A stretch of DNA of 64,000 bases, taken from positions 62,001 through 126,000 of the forward strand of contig JACKFD010000008.1 in NCBI GenBank assembly GCA_020632655.1, written 5' to 3'. The notes beneath the pieces were generated by a model. The model was not told the origin of the DNA and made no database searches. It saw only the letters and a program-made list of their open reading frames with translations. This DNA is from Spirochaetaceae bacterium. GTDB taxonomy: Bacteria > Myxococcota_A > UBA9160 > UBA4427. Of the stretch, positions 32,945 through 42,397 are shown in pieces (the stretch's first letter is position 1; every line of letters begins with the position of its first letter). A program made the translations under genes and the position numbers.

Positions 32945-33754
32945 ATGTCCGACCGTCTGTCCGGAAAGATCGTCCTCCTCTCGGGAGCCGCCCGCGGTCA
33001 AGGTGCCGCCGAGGCGGAGCTCTTCGCCGACGAAGGCGCCCGCGTCGTGATCGGCGATGTCCTCGAGACGGAGCTCGCCGCCACGGCCGCACGGATCGAG
33101 GCGCGTCACCCCGGCCGCGTCGAAGCACTCCGCCTCGACGTCACGTCGCCCGACGACTGGCGGGCCGCGGTCGCGGCGGCCGAGGCGCGCTTCGGCGGAC
33201 TCCACGTCCTCGTCAACAACGCCGGCATCACGAACCAGCGCTTCGGGGGCCTGCAACCCATCGAGAGCCTCCCGCTCGAAGCGTGGAACGCGCTGCTCGC
33301 GGTCAACCTGACGGGCTCCTTCCTCGGCATCCAGGCCGCGATCCCGCTGCTGCGCCGAACGATCGAGCGAGCGCGTGCGAAGGATCCGCACGCGACCGGC
33401 TCGATCGTCAACATCTCCTCCGCCCAGGCGATCCTGCCCTCCGCGGGCCAGGCCAACTACGCCGCGTCGAAGTGGGGCCAGCGCGGGCTCACGCGGGTCG
33501 CCGCGGCCGAGCTCGGACCGCTCGTGCGGGTGAACTCCGTGCACCCGGGACCGATCGACACGGCGATGGTCCAGGTCTCCGATCCGAGCCAGCTCGACTC
33601 GCTCGTCGCCGACATGCCGCTCCGTCGCATCGGCACGCCCGAGGAGGTCGCCCGACTCGTCCTCTTCCTCGCGAGCGACGAGTCGTCCTTCTGCACGGGC
33701 TCCGAGTTCCTCGTGGAGGGCGGCCGGACCGCGGCCACCGTCACGCGCGGATGA
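32945..33754 (+). CDS. SDR family oxidoreductase (3-alpha/20-beta-hydroxysteroid dehydrogenase-like)
   Basis: 269 residues. SGAARGQG cofactor motif (about 14-21), VLNNAGIT-type segment VLVNNAGIT, catalytic YAASK, and a C-terminal GSEFLVEGG. The GDVLE after strand 2 with Asp points to NAD(H). The sequence GAARGQGAAEAELFADEGA recalls the hydroxysteroid dehydrogenases of actinobacteria. CGGAGAG precedes the ATG. Convergent with the P450 gene. Confidence 0.88.
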   Translation: MSDRLSGKIVLLSGAARGQGAAEAELFADEGARVVIGDVLETELAATAARIEARHPGRVEALRLDVTSPDDWRAAVAAAEARFGGLHVLVNNAGITNQRFGGLQPIESLPLEAWNALLAVNLTGSFLGIQAAIPLLRRTIERARAKDPHATGSIVNISSAQAILPSAGQANYAASKWGQRGLTRVAAAELGPLVRVNSVHPGPIDTAMVQVSDPSQLDSLVADMPLRRIGTPEEVARLVLFLASDESSFCTGSEFLVEGGRTAATVTRG

Positions 33755-33770
33755 ATCCTGCAGGGCGTCG

Positions 33771-33797
33771 GCCCGGGGCGGCGATCCGCCCGGCCGT
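33771..33797. terminator. GC hairpin between convergent SDR and P450 genes
   Basis: GGGCGG-CGAT-CCGCCC, extended past a one-base bulge by two more pairs, lies between the SDR stop at 33754 and the P450 stop at 33801. Terminator-like structure with no U tract. Confidence 0.45.
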
Positions 33798-33800
33798 GCG

Positions 33801-35012
33801 TCAACCGAAATCGACGACGAAACGCAGCGGGCGCCGCATCAGTCCGACCTGCTCCCACTCGCACTCCCCTTCGACGAGTCGCGCGCTCTCGGGCAGGAAC
33901 TCGAGCAGCGCCTCGAGCATGCAGCCGAGCTCCTGCATGGCGAGATTCGCACCGAGGCAGTAGCGCGGGCCGTGGCCGAAGGTGACCGTGCTGCGCGTGT
34001 CGCGCCCGACGTCGAAGCGGTCGGGATCGGGGAATGCGGCCGGATCGCGATTCGCGCTGGCCGTGCTGAGCAGGACCATGTCGCCCTTGCGGATCGTCTG
34101 GCCGTGCAGCGTCACGTCCTCGAGGGCAAAGCGCGGGACCACCGGAGCGATCGAGCCGAACTCGTAGCGCAGACTCTCGCGCACGGCGTTCGGGACGAGA
34201 CTGCGATCCACGCGCACGCGGGCGAGCTCCCCCGGATGTGCGAGCAGCGTCCGCAGCATGTGACAAGCGCCGAGGGTCGTCGTCTCGGAGCCCGCCGAGA
34301 TCAGCCCGGCGACGACGACGACCGCCTCCTCTGTGGTCATGGGCCCTTCGGCGCCGTCGTAGTGGAGCAGGTCCGAGAGCAGGTCCTCCCCCCGCTCGCG
34401 AAGGCGCCCCTCGGCGAGCTTGTAGACCCACTCGCCGAGCTCCTCGACCGCCGCGTTCCCGCGACGCACGGTCGCCTCGTCGGCGAAGGAGAAGAAGCCG
34501 CGGATCAGGTCCTGCGCGAGCTCGCGGAAGCGCGCCTCCTCGCCCGGGAAGGGCGGGATCCCGACGATGCGCGCGATCACGGTGTTCGGGATCGGGTTCA
34601 TGAATTCGGCCAGCAGGTCGACGTGCCCGCGCCGTCCACGGATCGGCGCCGCAAATTCCTCGACGATCTCGCGCACCTGTCCGTCCATCCGGCGCACGGC
34701 CCGCGGCGTGAAGCCCGCCGAGACCTGCTTGCGCCAGCGCCGATGCCCCTCCTCCTCCATCGAGATCATCGACTGGTGCTCGAAGCGCGCGCGCCAGCCC
34801 TCGCTCTCGATCGGCACGTAGCCCGTGCCGCGCCGACGGTCCGTCGAGAGACGGCGATCCGGCAGCAGCGACCAGACGTCCTCGTAGCGCGTGAGGAGCC
34901 AGGTCCCGTTCTCGTCGTCCCAATGCAGCGGCGCCTGCTCGCGCAGCAGTTCGAAGACCGGGAAGGGATCCGCCACGAAGGCGGGATCGGTCACGGAGAG
35001 CGAGGGCGACAT
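33801..35012 (-). CDS. Cytochrome P450
   Basis: 403 residues. I-helix AGSETTT, ExxR as ESLR, PERF-equivalent PDPDRFDVGRD, and heme-binding FGHGPRYCLG with the thiolate Cys at about 352. Soluble bacterial class I P450, needing a ferredoxin not visible nearby. Start at 35012. It lies 53 bases after the acyl-CoA ligase gene on the same strand and probably ends the operon that begins at 40288. Hydroxylation of a hydrophobic carboxylic acid or terpenoid is plausible. Confidence 0.93.
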   Translation of the reverse strand: MSPSLSVTDPAFVADPFPVFELLREQAPLHWDDENGTWLLTRYEDVWSLLPDRRLSTDRRRGTGYVPIESEGWRARFEHQSMISMEEEGHRRWRKQVSAGFTPRAVRRMDGQVREIVEEFAAPIRGRRGHVDLLAEFMNPIPNTVIARIVGIPPFPGEEARFRELAQDLIRGFFSFADEATVRRGNAAVEELGEWVYKLAEGRLRERGEDLLSDLLHYDGAEGPMTTEEAVVVVAGLISAGSETTTLGACHMLRTLLAHPGELARVRVDRSLVPNAVRESLRYEFGSIAPVVPRFALEDVTLHGQTIRKGDMVLLSTASANRDPAAFPDPDRFDVGRDTRSTVTFGHGPRYCLGANLAMQELGCMLEALLEFLPESARLVEGECEWEQVGLMRRPLRFVVDFG

Positions 35013-35065
35013 GCTGGGCTCCGACGGTGTCCGACGGGACACGACGAGGATAAGGAGAGCGCGAC

Positions 35066-36580
35066 TCAGTTCACGGCGCGATCGCGACCCGACCAGTAGG
35101 GGGCGCGCAGCTCGCGCTTCAGGAATTTGCCCGGACCCGACTTCGGCAGGGGCTCCGCGTGGAGGTCGATGCCCTTCGGCACCTTGTACCCGCCGAGATG
35201 GCGGCGGCAGAACTCGATCAGCCCGGCCGCGTCGACGGGCGCAGCACCCGGGCGCAGCTGCACCGCGGCCCAGACCGCCTCGCCCCACCGCTCGTCGGGC
35301 ACGCCGAAGACGGCGGCCTCGAGCACGGCGGGATGACGGTAGAGCGCCTCCTCGACCTCGCTCGAGTACACGTTCTCGCCACCCGAGACGATCATGTCCT
35401 TCGAGCGGTCGACGAGGAAGAGCCAGCCCGACTCGTCCATGTAGCCGAGGTCGCCGGTCCAGTACTCGCCGTTGCGGAGCACGGCCTCGGTCTCCTCCTT
35501 CTTGTTCCAGTAGCCGCGCATGACCGTCGGCCCGCGCACGACGACCTCGCCCACCTCGCCCGCGGCCTGCGTCTCGCCCTGCGCATTCGCGACGCGCACC
35601 GACACGCCCGGCAGCGCCGGGCCGCAGGAACGGATGCGCGGCGCATCGAGCATCGTCTCCTCGTGCCGCGCGACGGTCGCGAGCGGCGAGAGCTCCGTCG
35701 CGCCGTAGACCTCGATCAGCTCGGCCGTCGGGATCGCGTCGTGCAGCCGTCGCAGCACCTCGCTCGCGACGGGCGAGCCGCCGTGGGCGATGAAGCGCAT
35801 GCTCGAGGTGTCGCGGGGGTGCTTGCGTTGGGCCTCGGTGATGGCGGCGAGCATCGTCGGCACGCCGAGGGTGCCCGTGCAGCGCTCGCGCTCGATCAGG
35901 TCGAGGGCGCCCTCCCCCGAAAAGCTCGGCAGGACGACCTGCACGCCGCCGGTCCAGACGTTCCCGATCACGCCGTTCGAGCCCGCGGCGTGGAAGAGCG
36001 GTGCCATCACGAGGATCCGGTCGTCCGGACCATGGGGTACGCGCGCCATCCAATGCCAGGCATTCGCGACGAGGTTGCGATGGCTGAGCATCACGCCCTT
36101 CGAGGCGCCGGTCGTGCCACCCGTATAGAAGAGACCGGCGAGGTCGTCCTCGCCGAGGTCGACGCCGAGGGAAGTCTCGTCTGCGGCGGACAGCCAGGCC
36201 TCGTACTCGTCGGGGAGCCGCACGACACGCTCGACGCAGTCCGCGAGCGCGCCGGGCTCGCGATCCGTGAGCAGTACGCGTGCCCCGGAGTCGCGCAGGG
36301 CGTAGACGAGCTCGGGCTCGGCGTGACGGGTGTTGAGGGGAACGACGACGCGGCCCGAGGCGGGGACGCCGAGATAGGTCTCGATATAGCGATGGTCGTT
36401 GTCGGCCCAGATCGCGACCCGCTCGCCGCGGGCGAGGCCCGCGCGATCGAGGGCCCCGGCGAGCAGACGGCAGCGGCGCCCGAGATCTTCGAACGTGAGA
36501 CGTGTGTCGCCGGAGACGACGGCGAGACGCGACGCCGAGGTCCGGCGCGCGTGCTCGAGCGGATCCGCCAGGGTGTGCAC
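35066..36580 (-). CDS. AMP-dependent acyl-CoA synthetase/ligase
   Basis: 504 residues. Phosphate-binding YTGGTTGASKG (about 170-180), VYGATE, the hinge TGDLGYMDESG, GGENVYSSEVE and the C-terminal catalytic Lys in PKSGPGKFLKRE. It activates a carboxylic acid to its CoA thioester at the cost of ATP to AMP. Full length for the family. 74 bases after the SDR gene and 53 before the P450 gene; likely activates the product of neighbouring oxidations. Confidence 0.94.
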   Translation of the reverse strand: MHTLADPLEHARRTSASRLAVVSGDTRLTFEDLGRRCRLLAGALDRAGLARGERVAIWADNDHRYIETYLGVPASGRVVVPLNTRHAEPELVYALRDSGARVLLTDREPGALADCVERVVRLPDEYEAWLSAADETSLGVDLGEDDLAGLFYTGGTTGASKGVMLSHRNLVANAWHWMARVPHGPDDRILVMAPLFHAAGSNGVIGNVWTGGVQVVLPSFSGEGALDLIERERCTGTLGVPTMLAAITEAQRKHPRDTSSMRFIAHGGSPVASEVLRRLHDAIPTAELIEVYGATELSPLATVARHEETMLDAPRIRSCGPALPGVSVRVANAQGETQAAGEVGEVVVRGPTVMRGYWNKKEETEAVLRNGEYWTGDLGYMDESGWLFLVDRSKDMIVSGGENVYSSEVEEALYRHPAVLEAAVFGVPDERWGEAVWAAVQLRPGAAPVDAAGLIEFCRRHLGGYKVPKGIDLHAEPLPKSGPGKFLKRELRAPYWSGRDRAVN

Positions 36581-36654
36581 GCCCGATCCTCCCTCCGTGG
36601 CCCGAGCGACCTGCGCGCCCGCGCGGCGTCGGCGCCAGCCTCCGACGGGTTATC

Positions 36655-37446
36655 TCAGAGCGGCGGCACGGGCACCGACATCGCCGGCGCCTCGGTCCCA
36701 CCATCGATCTGGAAGACCTTCCCCGTCACCCACGACGCCGCGTCGGACGCGAGGAAGAGCGCCGCGCAGGCGAGGTCCTCGGGCTGTCCCGGCCGCCTCA
36801 TCGGCGTATTCCGCTCGAACTGCGCGCGGATCTCCTCGTTCGTGAGCACGACCGCGAGCCCCTCGGTCTCGACGCCGCCGACGGAGATCGCATTCACCCG
36901 GACCCGGGGTGCCACCTCCGCCGCGAGGTTGCGCGTCATCATGTTGAGCGCGGCCTTGGCGGCGCCGTAGGCCACGAAGGAGGTCTGGACCATGTCGCTC
37001 GAGCGCGAGGAGATGTTGACGATCGAGCCACCGCCCGCCGTCGCGACCATCTTCGGAATCGCGATCTTCGAGAGCAGGAAGGCGCTCGTGACGTTGAAGC
37101 GGAGCGCCGCCTCGAAGAAGCGCTCGCTCGTCTCGAGTGCCGGCCGCGGCCCCGTACCGCCGGCATTGTTGACGAGCACGTCGAGGCGCCCGAGCTCGTC
37201 GACCGTGCGATCGACGAGTCGCTCGAGATCCGCCGTGACCGTGACGTCGGTCTTCACGGCGATCGCCCGCCGACCGAGCTTGCGGATCTCCTCGGCCGTC
37301 GCCTCGATCTCGCTCTCGGTCCGCGCGGCGCAGGCGACGTCGGCGCCGGCCTCCGCGAAGCCGAGGGCGATGCCCTTGCCGATGCCCTTGCCCGCCCCGG
37401 TCACGATCGCGACGCGGCCGTCCAGTCGGAAGCGGTCGAGGATCAT
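36655..37446 (-). CDS. SDR family oxidoreductase (7-alpha-hydroxysteroid dehydrogenase-like)
   Basis: 263 residues. TGAGKGIGKGIALGFAEAGA, AARTES after strand 2 (NADP-type), NNAGGTGPRP, ISSRSSDM, catalytic YGAAKAALNMM and QIDGGTEAP. The NNAGG and tail resemble HdhA. Its ATG overlaps the stop of the DapB-like gene (ATGA, 37443-37446), so they are co-translated. Probably oxidises or reduces a ring hydroxyl or a beta-hydroxyacyl intermediate. Confidence 0.88.
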   Translation of the reverse strand: MILDRFRLDGRVAIVTGAGKGIGKGIALGFAEAGADVACAARTESEIEATAEEIRKLGRRAIAVKTDVTVTADLERLVDRTVDELGRLDVLVNNAGGTGPRPALETSERFFEAALRFNVTSAFLLSKIAIPKMVATAGGGSIVNISSRSSDMVQTSFVAYGAAKAALNMMTRNLAAEVAPRVRVNAISVGGVETEGLAVVLTNEEIRAQFERNTPMRRPGQPEDLACAALFLASDAASWVTGKVFQIDGGTEAPAMSVPVPPL

Positions 37447-38537
37447 CGCTTGCCTCCCGCGAGCAGCTGCGGCGCCGCCCGCCCGGCGATCAGCGGCAGG
37501 TCGAGATAGGTCTTGATGCCCGGCCCCGCCGCGCAGACGTAGGGGATCGCCGAGACGCAATGCATCGCCGTCGCGACGATGCCCGCGTTGCGCTCGAGCC
37601 CTTCCTCGATCGAGTGCGGATGCCAGCCCTTGAAGGTGAGATGCGTGCTGGGATCGCCCGTGACGTGCACCTCGAAGCGCTCGCCCTTCTCGCCGAAGGC
37701 CCAGACGCGATCCGGGTCGCAGCCCGGCGCCGGCGCGAGATGCTGGTCGCCCATCATCCAGTTGACCGCGGCCTCGACGACGGGTCGGCCGTCGACCAGG
37801 CCCTGCCAGCAGAAGCGCTGGCCCGCGACGTAGCCCGGCTGGATCGTGCCGACGGGCGACTCGATCGGCGCGGTCGCGACCGCCATCTCGTGCAGCGCTC
37901 GCTTCTCGGCGTCGAGGGTGAGACCGATCGCGTCGGCCACCATGTCGATCGACTGGAAGAAGCCGCCGCCGAGCAGCTTGAGCATCGGGCTCGCCTTCGC
38001 CTCCTCGGGCGTCTTGCCGAAGAGCATCAGCTCGCCGACGACCTGCGGCGCGCCGTAGGTGCGGATGTCGGAGAACTCCTCCGCGAGCACGTGGGTGATC
38101 GCGCGCGACAGCCCCGAGACCATGAGCGGGAAGCGCTCCGTGATGCCGCCGGGATGGATGCCCGTGCCGTGGAGGGTGGCCTTCCCCGTGCGGCAGGCCT
38201 CCTCGACGTCGCGCGTGTCCTGGTGCTTCGGGTAGATCCAGCCGACCGGCGTCACGACGTTCACGCCGGCGCGCAGGATGCGGGCGACCTCCTTCGGGTT
38301 CGCGACGATCGGGCTGTAGACGACGCAGTCGGCGCCGAGTGCGAGGAGCGCCTCGACGTCGCGCGTCGCCTTCACGCCGATCGGTCTGCGACCGATCAGC
38401 TCGCCCACGTCCTTGCCTTCCTTCGACTCGCTGTGGACCCAGCAGCCCACCAGCTCGAGCTCCGGATGGTCGAGCACGCCCTCGATCGCCGCCCGGCCCA
38501 CGCCACCCGTCGCCCACTGGATCACCTTGTACGCCAT
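37443..38537 (-). CDS. DapB-like NAD(P)H-dependent dehydrogenase (2,4-diaminopentanoate dehydrogenase-like)
   Basis: 364 residues. The N-terminal Rossmann IQWATGGVGRAAIEG (6-20) is typical of the dihydrodipicolinate reductase-like group, with GWIYPKHQDT and GTGIHPGGITERFP marking the substrate domain; FKGWHPHSIEEG is near the end. In catabolic genomes this group reduces or oxidises unknown imine or keto substrates. It is directly coupled with the downstream SDR and lies 62 bases after the amidohydrolase gene. Confidence 0.82.
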   Translation of the reverse strand: MAYKVIQWATGGVGRAAIEGVLDHPELELVGCWVHSESKEGKDVGELIGRRPIGVKATRDVEALLALGADCVVYSPIVANPKEVARILRAGVNVVTPVGWIYPKHQDTRDVEEACRTGKATLHGTGIHPGGITERFPLMVSGLSRAITHVLAEEFSDIRTYGAPQVVGELMLFGKTPEEAKASPMLKLLGGGFFQSIDMVADAIGLTLDAEKRALHEMAVATAPIESPVGTIQPGYVAGQRFCWQGLVDGRPVVEAAVNWMMGDQHLAPAPGCDPDRVWAFGEKGERFEVHVTGDPSTHLTFKGWHPHSIEEGLERNAGIVATAMHCVSAIPYVCAAGPGIKTYLDLPLIAGRAAPQLLAGGKR

Positions 38538-38599
38538 CGTTCCTCCGCCCGCGCCACGCGCCGCCGAAGCCCGCGCGCCCGCCGCTCAGCAGCCATCAC

Positions 38600-40288
38600 T
38601 CACGCCCCGCGCAGGACCTCGCCCGGCAGCGCCCCCGTGTGCTTGCCCTGCTCCATCACGGGCACGCCGTTCACGATCACCATGTCGTAGCCTCGGGCAT
38701 CGACGAACCATCGCTCGGTCCCGCCCGGGAAGTCCGCCCGCACCTCGTGCTCCCCCGCCTCGAGCCGATCGAGGTCGATCACGACGACGTCCGCCTTGGC
38801 GCCGACGCGGATCGTGCCGCGATCGACGAGGCCATGCACCGCGGCGGGCATGCCCGTGAGGCGCCAGATCGCCTGCTCGAGGCTCAGCACGCCCGGGACG
38901 TGGTCGGTCAGCAGCTTCGTCGTGTAATCGGCGCCGACGAAGCTCGCGAGATGCGCGCCGCCGTCGCTCGAGCCGCTCATCACGAGGGGCTCCTGGATCG
39001 AGCTCGTCACGACGTGGTGCATGAATTGCTTCGCGATCTCCGGCGCCCGGGCCGTCCAGCCGACGCCGAGCTCCTCCCGCAGCGACACGTCGAGGAAGAC
39101 GTCGAGGGCGTCGCCCGGATGCCCCGCGTCGATCAGCTCCTGGACGGTCCGTCCGAGCAGCTCGCGGTTCGCCTCGTCCCGCACGTGCTCGACCTCGAGC
39201 GTCGCGAGGTCGATCGGCGCCGTGCGGGGGATCGTCGCGACGTCGTGCCGCATGCGCGCGCGCACGGCGGGATCCCGCAGCAGCCGACAGGCCTCGTCGA
39301 GGGGCTTCGTCAGCACCTCGCACCACGAGGGCAGCTCGTCGAAGACGAAGGTGTCGTTCAGCCGCAGATGGATCGTGAGCTTCTGGGTCGAGAATTGCGG
39401 ATGCAGCCGGACGCCCTGCTCCCGCGCCTCGCGCACGAAGCGGATCGTATTCTCCCAGCCCATCGGATGATCCGCCGCGGGCGAGAGCGGCCCGAGCTCG
39501 ATCGCCTTGCCCGAGGCCCGCGCCATCTCGAGGAGCAGCGCGCGATCCTTCTCGTCGTGCCCTTCGGAGTGCGAACGCGGGATGATCTCGATCACGCCGT
39601 GCGGGAACTCCGCGAGCACGGCGCAGAGCGCCACGATCTCCTCCGGCGTCGCGAAGTTCGAGGGCACACCGCGCCCGTCCTCGCCGACGTGGAGATCGAG
39701 CTGCGAGGTCGAGAAGCCGACCGCGCCCTGCGCCATCGCCTGGCGCACGAGGCCCTGCATCGCCTCGATCTCCTCGGCCGAAGCCGCCCGCTCCGACGCC
39801 TCGTCGCCCATCACCATGCGGCGCACGGCGCAGTGGCCGACGTAGCCGCCGACGTTCAGGCCGAGCTTGCCCTCGAGCCGCGCCCAGTACTGCGCGAAAT
39901 CTCCGCCGTGCCACTTGAAGCCCTCGGCCAGCGCCTCCTTCGACATGCCCTCGACCCGCGTCAGCATGCCCGCGAGCCAGCCCACGTCCTCGGGCTTCGC
40001 CGGATAGAGCGTGAAGCCGCAATTGCCCGTCAGCACGGTCGTCACGCCGTGCTGCATGGAGGGGGACGCGATCGGATCCCAGTCGAGCTGGACGTCGTAG
40101 TGGGTGTGGACGTCGATGAAGCCGGGAGCGACGATCCGGCCCTCGGCGTCGACCGTACGCAGGGCGTCTCCCTCGACGCGACCGATCCGCTCGATGCGGC
40201 CGTCGCGGATCGCGAGGTCGGCCTTGAAGCCGGGCAGGCCCGTGCCGTCGATGATCGTGCCGTTCTTGATGACGAGATCCCAGGGCAT
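38600..40288 (-). CDS. N-acyl-D-amino-acid deacylase family amidohydrolase
   Basis: 562 residues. HTHYD at 61-65, GNCGF with Cys90, and SGSSDGGAHL near residue 460 form the metal centre. N-terminus MPWDLVIKNGTIIDGTGLPG resembles the paralog at 22471-24207 closely, but the two differ in the C-terminal third. GGAGG lies upstream of the ATG at 40288. Leads the operon amidohydrolase - DapB-like - SDR - acyl-CoA ligase - P450. Substrate unknown. Confidence 0.88.
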   Translation of the reverse strand: MPWDLVIKNGTIIDGTGLPGFKADLAIRDGRIERIGRVEGDALRTVDAEGRIVAPGFIDVHTHYDVQLDWDPIASPSMQHGVTTVLTGNCGFTLYPAKPEDVGWLAGMLTRVEGMSKEALAEGFKWHGGDFAQYWARLEGKLGLNVGGYVGHCAVRRMVMGDEASERAASAEEIEAMQGLVRQAMAQGAVGFSTSQLDLHVGEDGRGVPSNFATPEEIVALCAVLAEFPHGVIEIIPRSHSEGHDEKDRALLLEMARASGKAIELGPLSPAADHPMGWENTIRFVREAREQGVRLHPQFSTQKLTIHLRLNDTFVFDELPSWCEVLTKPLDEACRLLRDPAVRARMRHDVATIPRTAPIDLATLEVEHVRDEANRELLGRTVQELIDAGHPGDALDVFLDVSLREELGVGWTARAPEIAKQFMHHVVTSSIQEPLVMSGSSDGGAHLASFVGADYTTKLLTDHVPGVLSLEQAIWRLTGMPAAVHGLVDRGTIRVGAKADVVVIDLDRLEAGEHEVRADFPGGTERWFVDARGYDMVIVNGVPVMEQGKHTGALPGEVLRGA

Positions 40289-40446
40289 GTCGTGCGGCCT
40301 CCTCTCGACGCGGGCCGGATGCGGACCGACGCGCGGAAGCCTCGATCGTAGCGGAGCGAGGCGACCTCGAAGGGGCCCGATCCGGCGGTGCGAACGCCCG
40401 GCGGCGCCGCACCGCGGAGATCGCGCCGCGCCGGGATCGACCCCGT

Positions 40447-41367
40447 TCAGCGACCGGGCGCGAGCGCCTCGACGGCCTTCCAGGGCAGCCCCGTATGCGC
40501 ACCGCCCTCGTTCACGAACTGCAGGCAGACCTGGGTCGCGCCGGCCTCGAGATGCCGCGCGAGGAAGCGCTCCACGTCGTCCTCGCTCCCCCAGGCGACC
40601 GTCGCGTCGATCAGTCGATCCGATCCGCCCGTCACGAAGTCCGCGTCCTCGAAGCCGCAACGCCGCCAGTTCCTGTGGTAGTTCTCGAGGGCGAGATTCG
40701 CGGCGCCGGCGGCCCGCGCCGAGGCGCGGGCCCGGCTCGCGTCCGTGTCGAGCACGACCTTCACCTCCGGGCAGAGCCAGGCGTCGGACCCGAGGATCTC
40801 GCGCGCCGTACGCGTGTGCTCGGGCGGCATGAAGTAGGGGTGTGCGCCCTGGGCGCGGTCACGGGAGAGCGCGAGCATCTTCGGACCCAGGGCCGCGAGC
40901 ACGCGAGGCGGACCGGTCTGGACGATGGGCTCGTTCCGCCGCTCGGCGGGCGCCGCCCCCGGCATCAGCGCCGAGAAGTCGGGCCCCCGATCCATCGCGT
41001 CGAGGTATTCGCGCATCGAGCTGAGCGGCGGTCCGTAGCGCAGGCCGTGCATCCCCTCGACGATCGGCGCGTGCGAGACGCCGAGGCCGAGCAGGAAACG
41101 CCCGCCCGACTGCTCGTCGAGCACCCGCGCACTGGCCGCCATCACGGCGGGCGCCCGCTCGAAGGTCGGGACGATGCCGGTCGCGACGATCAGCCGCTCC
41201 GTGTTCGCGAGCACGAGCGAGGCCACGACCATCAGGTCCCGCGACATCGACATCGGCATCCAGAGCGTCGAGTAGCCGAGATCCTCGATGCGCCGGGCCG
41301 CCTCGATCGCCTCGGACAACGAGTAGGCGTCGAGCGACGCCCACACCCCACGACTGCCGAGCTCCAT
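40447..41367 (-). CDS. LLM-class F420-dependent oxidoreductase (MSMEG_4141-like)
   Basis: 306 residues. Luciferase-like barrel: ELGSRGVWASLD, ARRIEDLGYSTLWMP, RLIVATGIVPTFERAP, and GGRFLLGLGVSHAP. These match the F420-binding LLM subgroup first seen in mycobacteria, rather than the FMN group. GAGGAGGG precedes the ATG at 41367. F420 use outside actinobacteria is known but patchy; no F420 synthesis gene is in the window. Stands alone between divergently oriented neighbours. Confidence 0.82.
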   Translation of the reverse strand: MELGSRGVWASLDAYSLSEAIEAARRIEDLGYSTLWMPMSMSRDLMVVASLVLANTERLIVATGIVPTFERAPAVMAASARVLDEQSGGRFLLGLGVSHAPIVEGMHGLRYGPPLSSMREYLDAMDRGPDFSALMPGAAPAERRNEPIVQTGPPRVLAALGPKMLALSRDRAQGAHPYFMPPEHTRTAREILGSDAWLCPEVKVVLDTDASRARASARAAGAANLALENYHRNWRRCGFEDADFVTGGSDRLIDATVAWGSEDDVERFLARHLEAGATQVCLQFVNEGGAHTGLPWKAVEALAPGR

Positions 41368-41542
41368 ACGACCCTCCTCCTCGTCCAGAATGCGTCCCGT
41401 CCGGCGCGCCCGGCCGCAGGGCCGGCCGGGCATGCGCCGCGCGACTCTACCCGGCGGTGCAGGCGGCCGCCGCTACCCTGGGAGGCCAGCGGCGGCCTGC
41501 CCCGGAGTCCGGTCGGCGGGCGCGAGCCAGTCGGGAGATGCG

Positions 41543-42397
41543 ATGATCGAAGGCCAGCCGAGCGACACCGCACGCCAGACCGCCGCCGCCCGCGCGGCCC
41601 ACCTGGCCTTCGACCCGCCGCCGCACCTGCTCGAGGATCGAGCCGCCGAGGCCCTGCTCGGCGAGGACGCGCGGGCCTTGATGGAGCCCTACCGCGATGG
41701 GGGCCCGTGGATCCTGGCCGAGAATCGGCTCTTCATCACGCTCCGTGCACGTTATGCCGAGGATCGCCTGCGGGCGGCGCATGCGCAGGGCGTACGGCAA
41801 TACGTCCTGCTCGGTGCGGGGCTCGACTCCTTCGCCTTCCGCCGTCCCGCGGCGCTCTCCGACGTGACGATCTACGAGGTCGACCATCCGAGCACGCAGG
41901 ACTGGAAGCGGGCGCGGCTCGAAGAGCTCGGCTGGCCGATCCCCGAGAACGTCCACTTCGTCCCCTGCGACTTCGAGCGCCGCCGGGCCTCCGAGGTGCT
42001 GCGCGCCGCAGGCTTCGATCCCGAGGGCCGCGCCGTCGTCTGCTGGATGGGTGTCGTCTACTACCTGCGCAAGGAGACGGTCGCGACGAGTCTCGCCGAC
42101 CTCGCCTCCCTGCTGGCGGACGGAAGCGAGGTCGTACTCGACTACATGCGACCGTGGGAGGAGCTCTCGGCGCGCTACCTCGAGATCCGCGACCAGATGA
42201 CCGCCTGGCTCGAGCGCGCGGGCGAGCCCCAGGTGACCCGCTACCCGCGCGAGGAGCTGCTCGAGACGATCCGCAAGGCGGGCTTCGCCCATGCGCACAC
42301 GGAGGATCGCGACGAGATCGTGCGTCGCTACCTGCGTCCGCTGGAGATCCGGATCCCGCTCTCCGAACGCTTCGGTCTCGCGGTCGCGACGCGATGA
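41543..42397 (+). CDS. SAM-dependent methyltransferase, TIGR00027/LCMT-like
   Basis: 284 residues. YVLLGAGLDSFAFRRP (about 92-107) and YEVDHPSTQDWKRARL are the signature of the TIGR00027/leucine carboxyl methyltransferase-like family common in mycobacteria and myxobacteria; many act on polyketides or unknown acids. GGGAGATG precedes the ATG. Its stop overlaps the start of the following lipoprotein by ATGA. Confidence 0.9.
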   Translation: MIEGQPSDTARQTAAARAAHLAFDPPPHLLEDRAAEALLGEDARALMEPYRDGGPWILAENRLFITLRARYAEDRLRAAHAQGVRQYVLLGAGLDSFAFRRPAALSDVTIYEVDHPSTQDWKRARLEELGWPIPENVHFVPCDFERRRASEVLRAAGFDPEGRAVVCWMGVVYYLRKETVATSLADLASLLADGSEVVLDYMRPWEELSARYLEIRDQMTAWLERAGEPQVTRYPREELLETIRKAGFAHAHTEDRDEIVRRYLRPLEIRIPLSERFGLAVATR

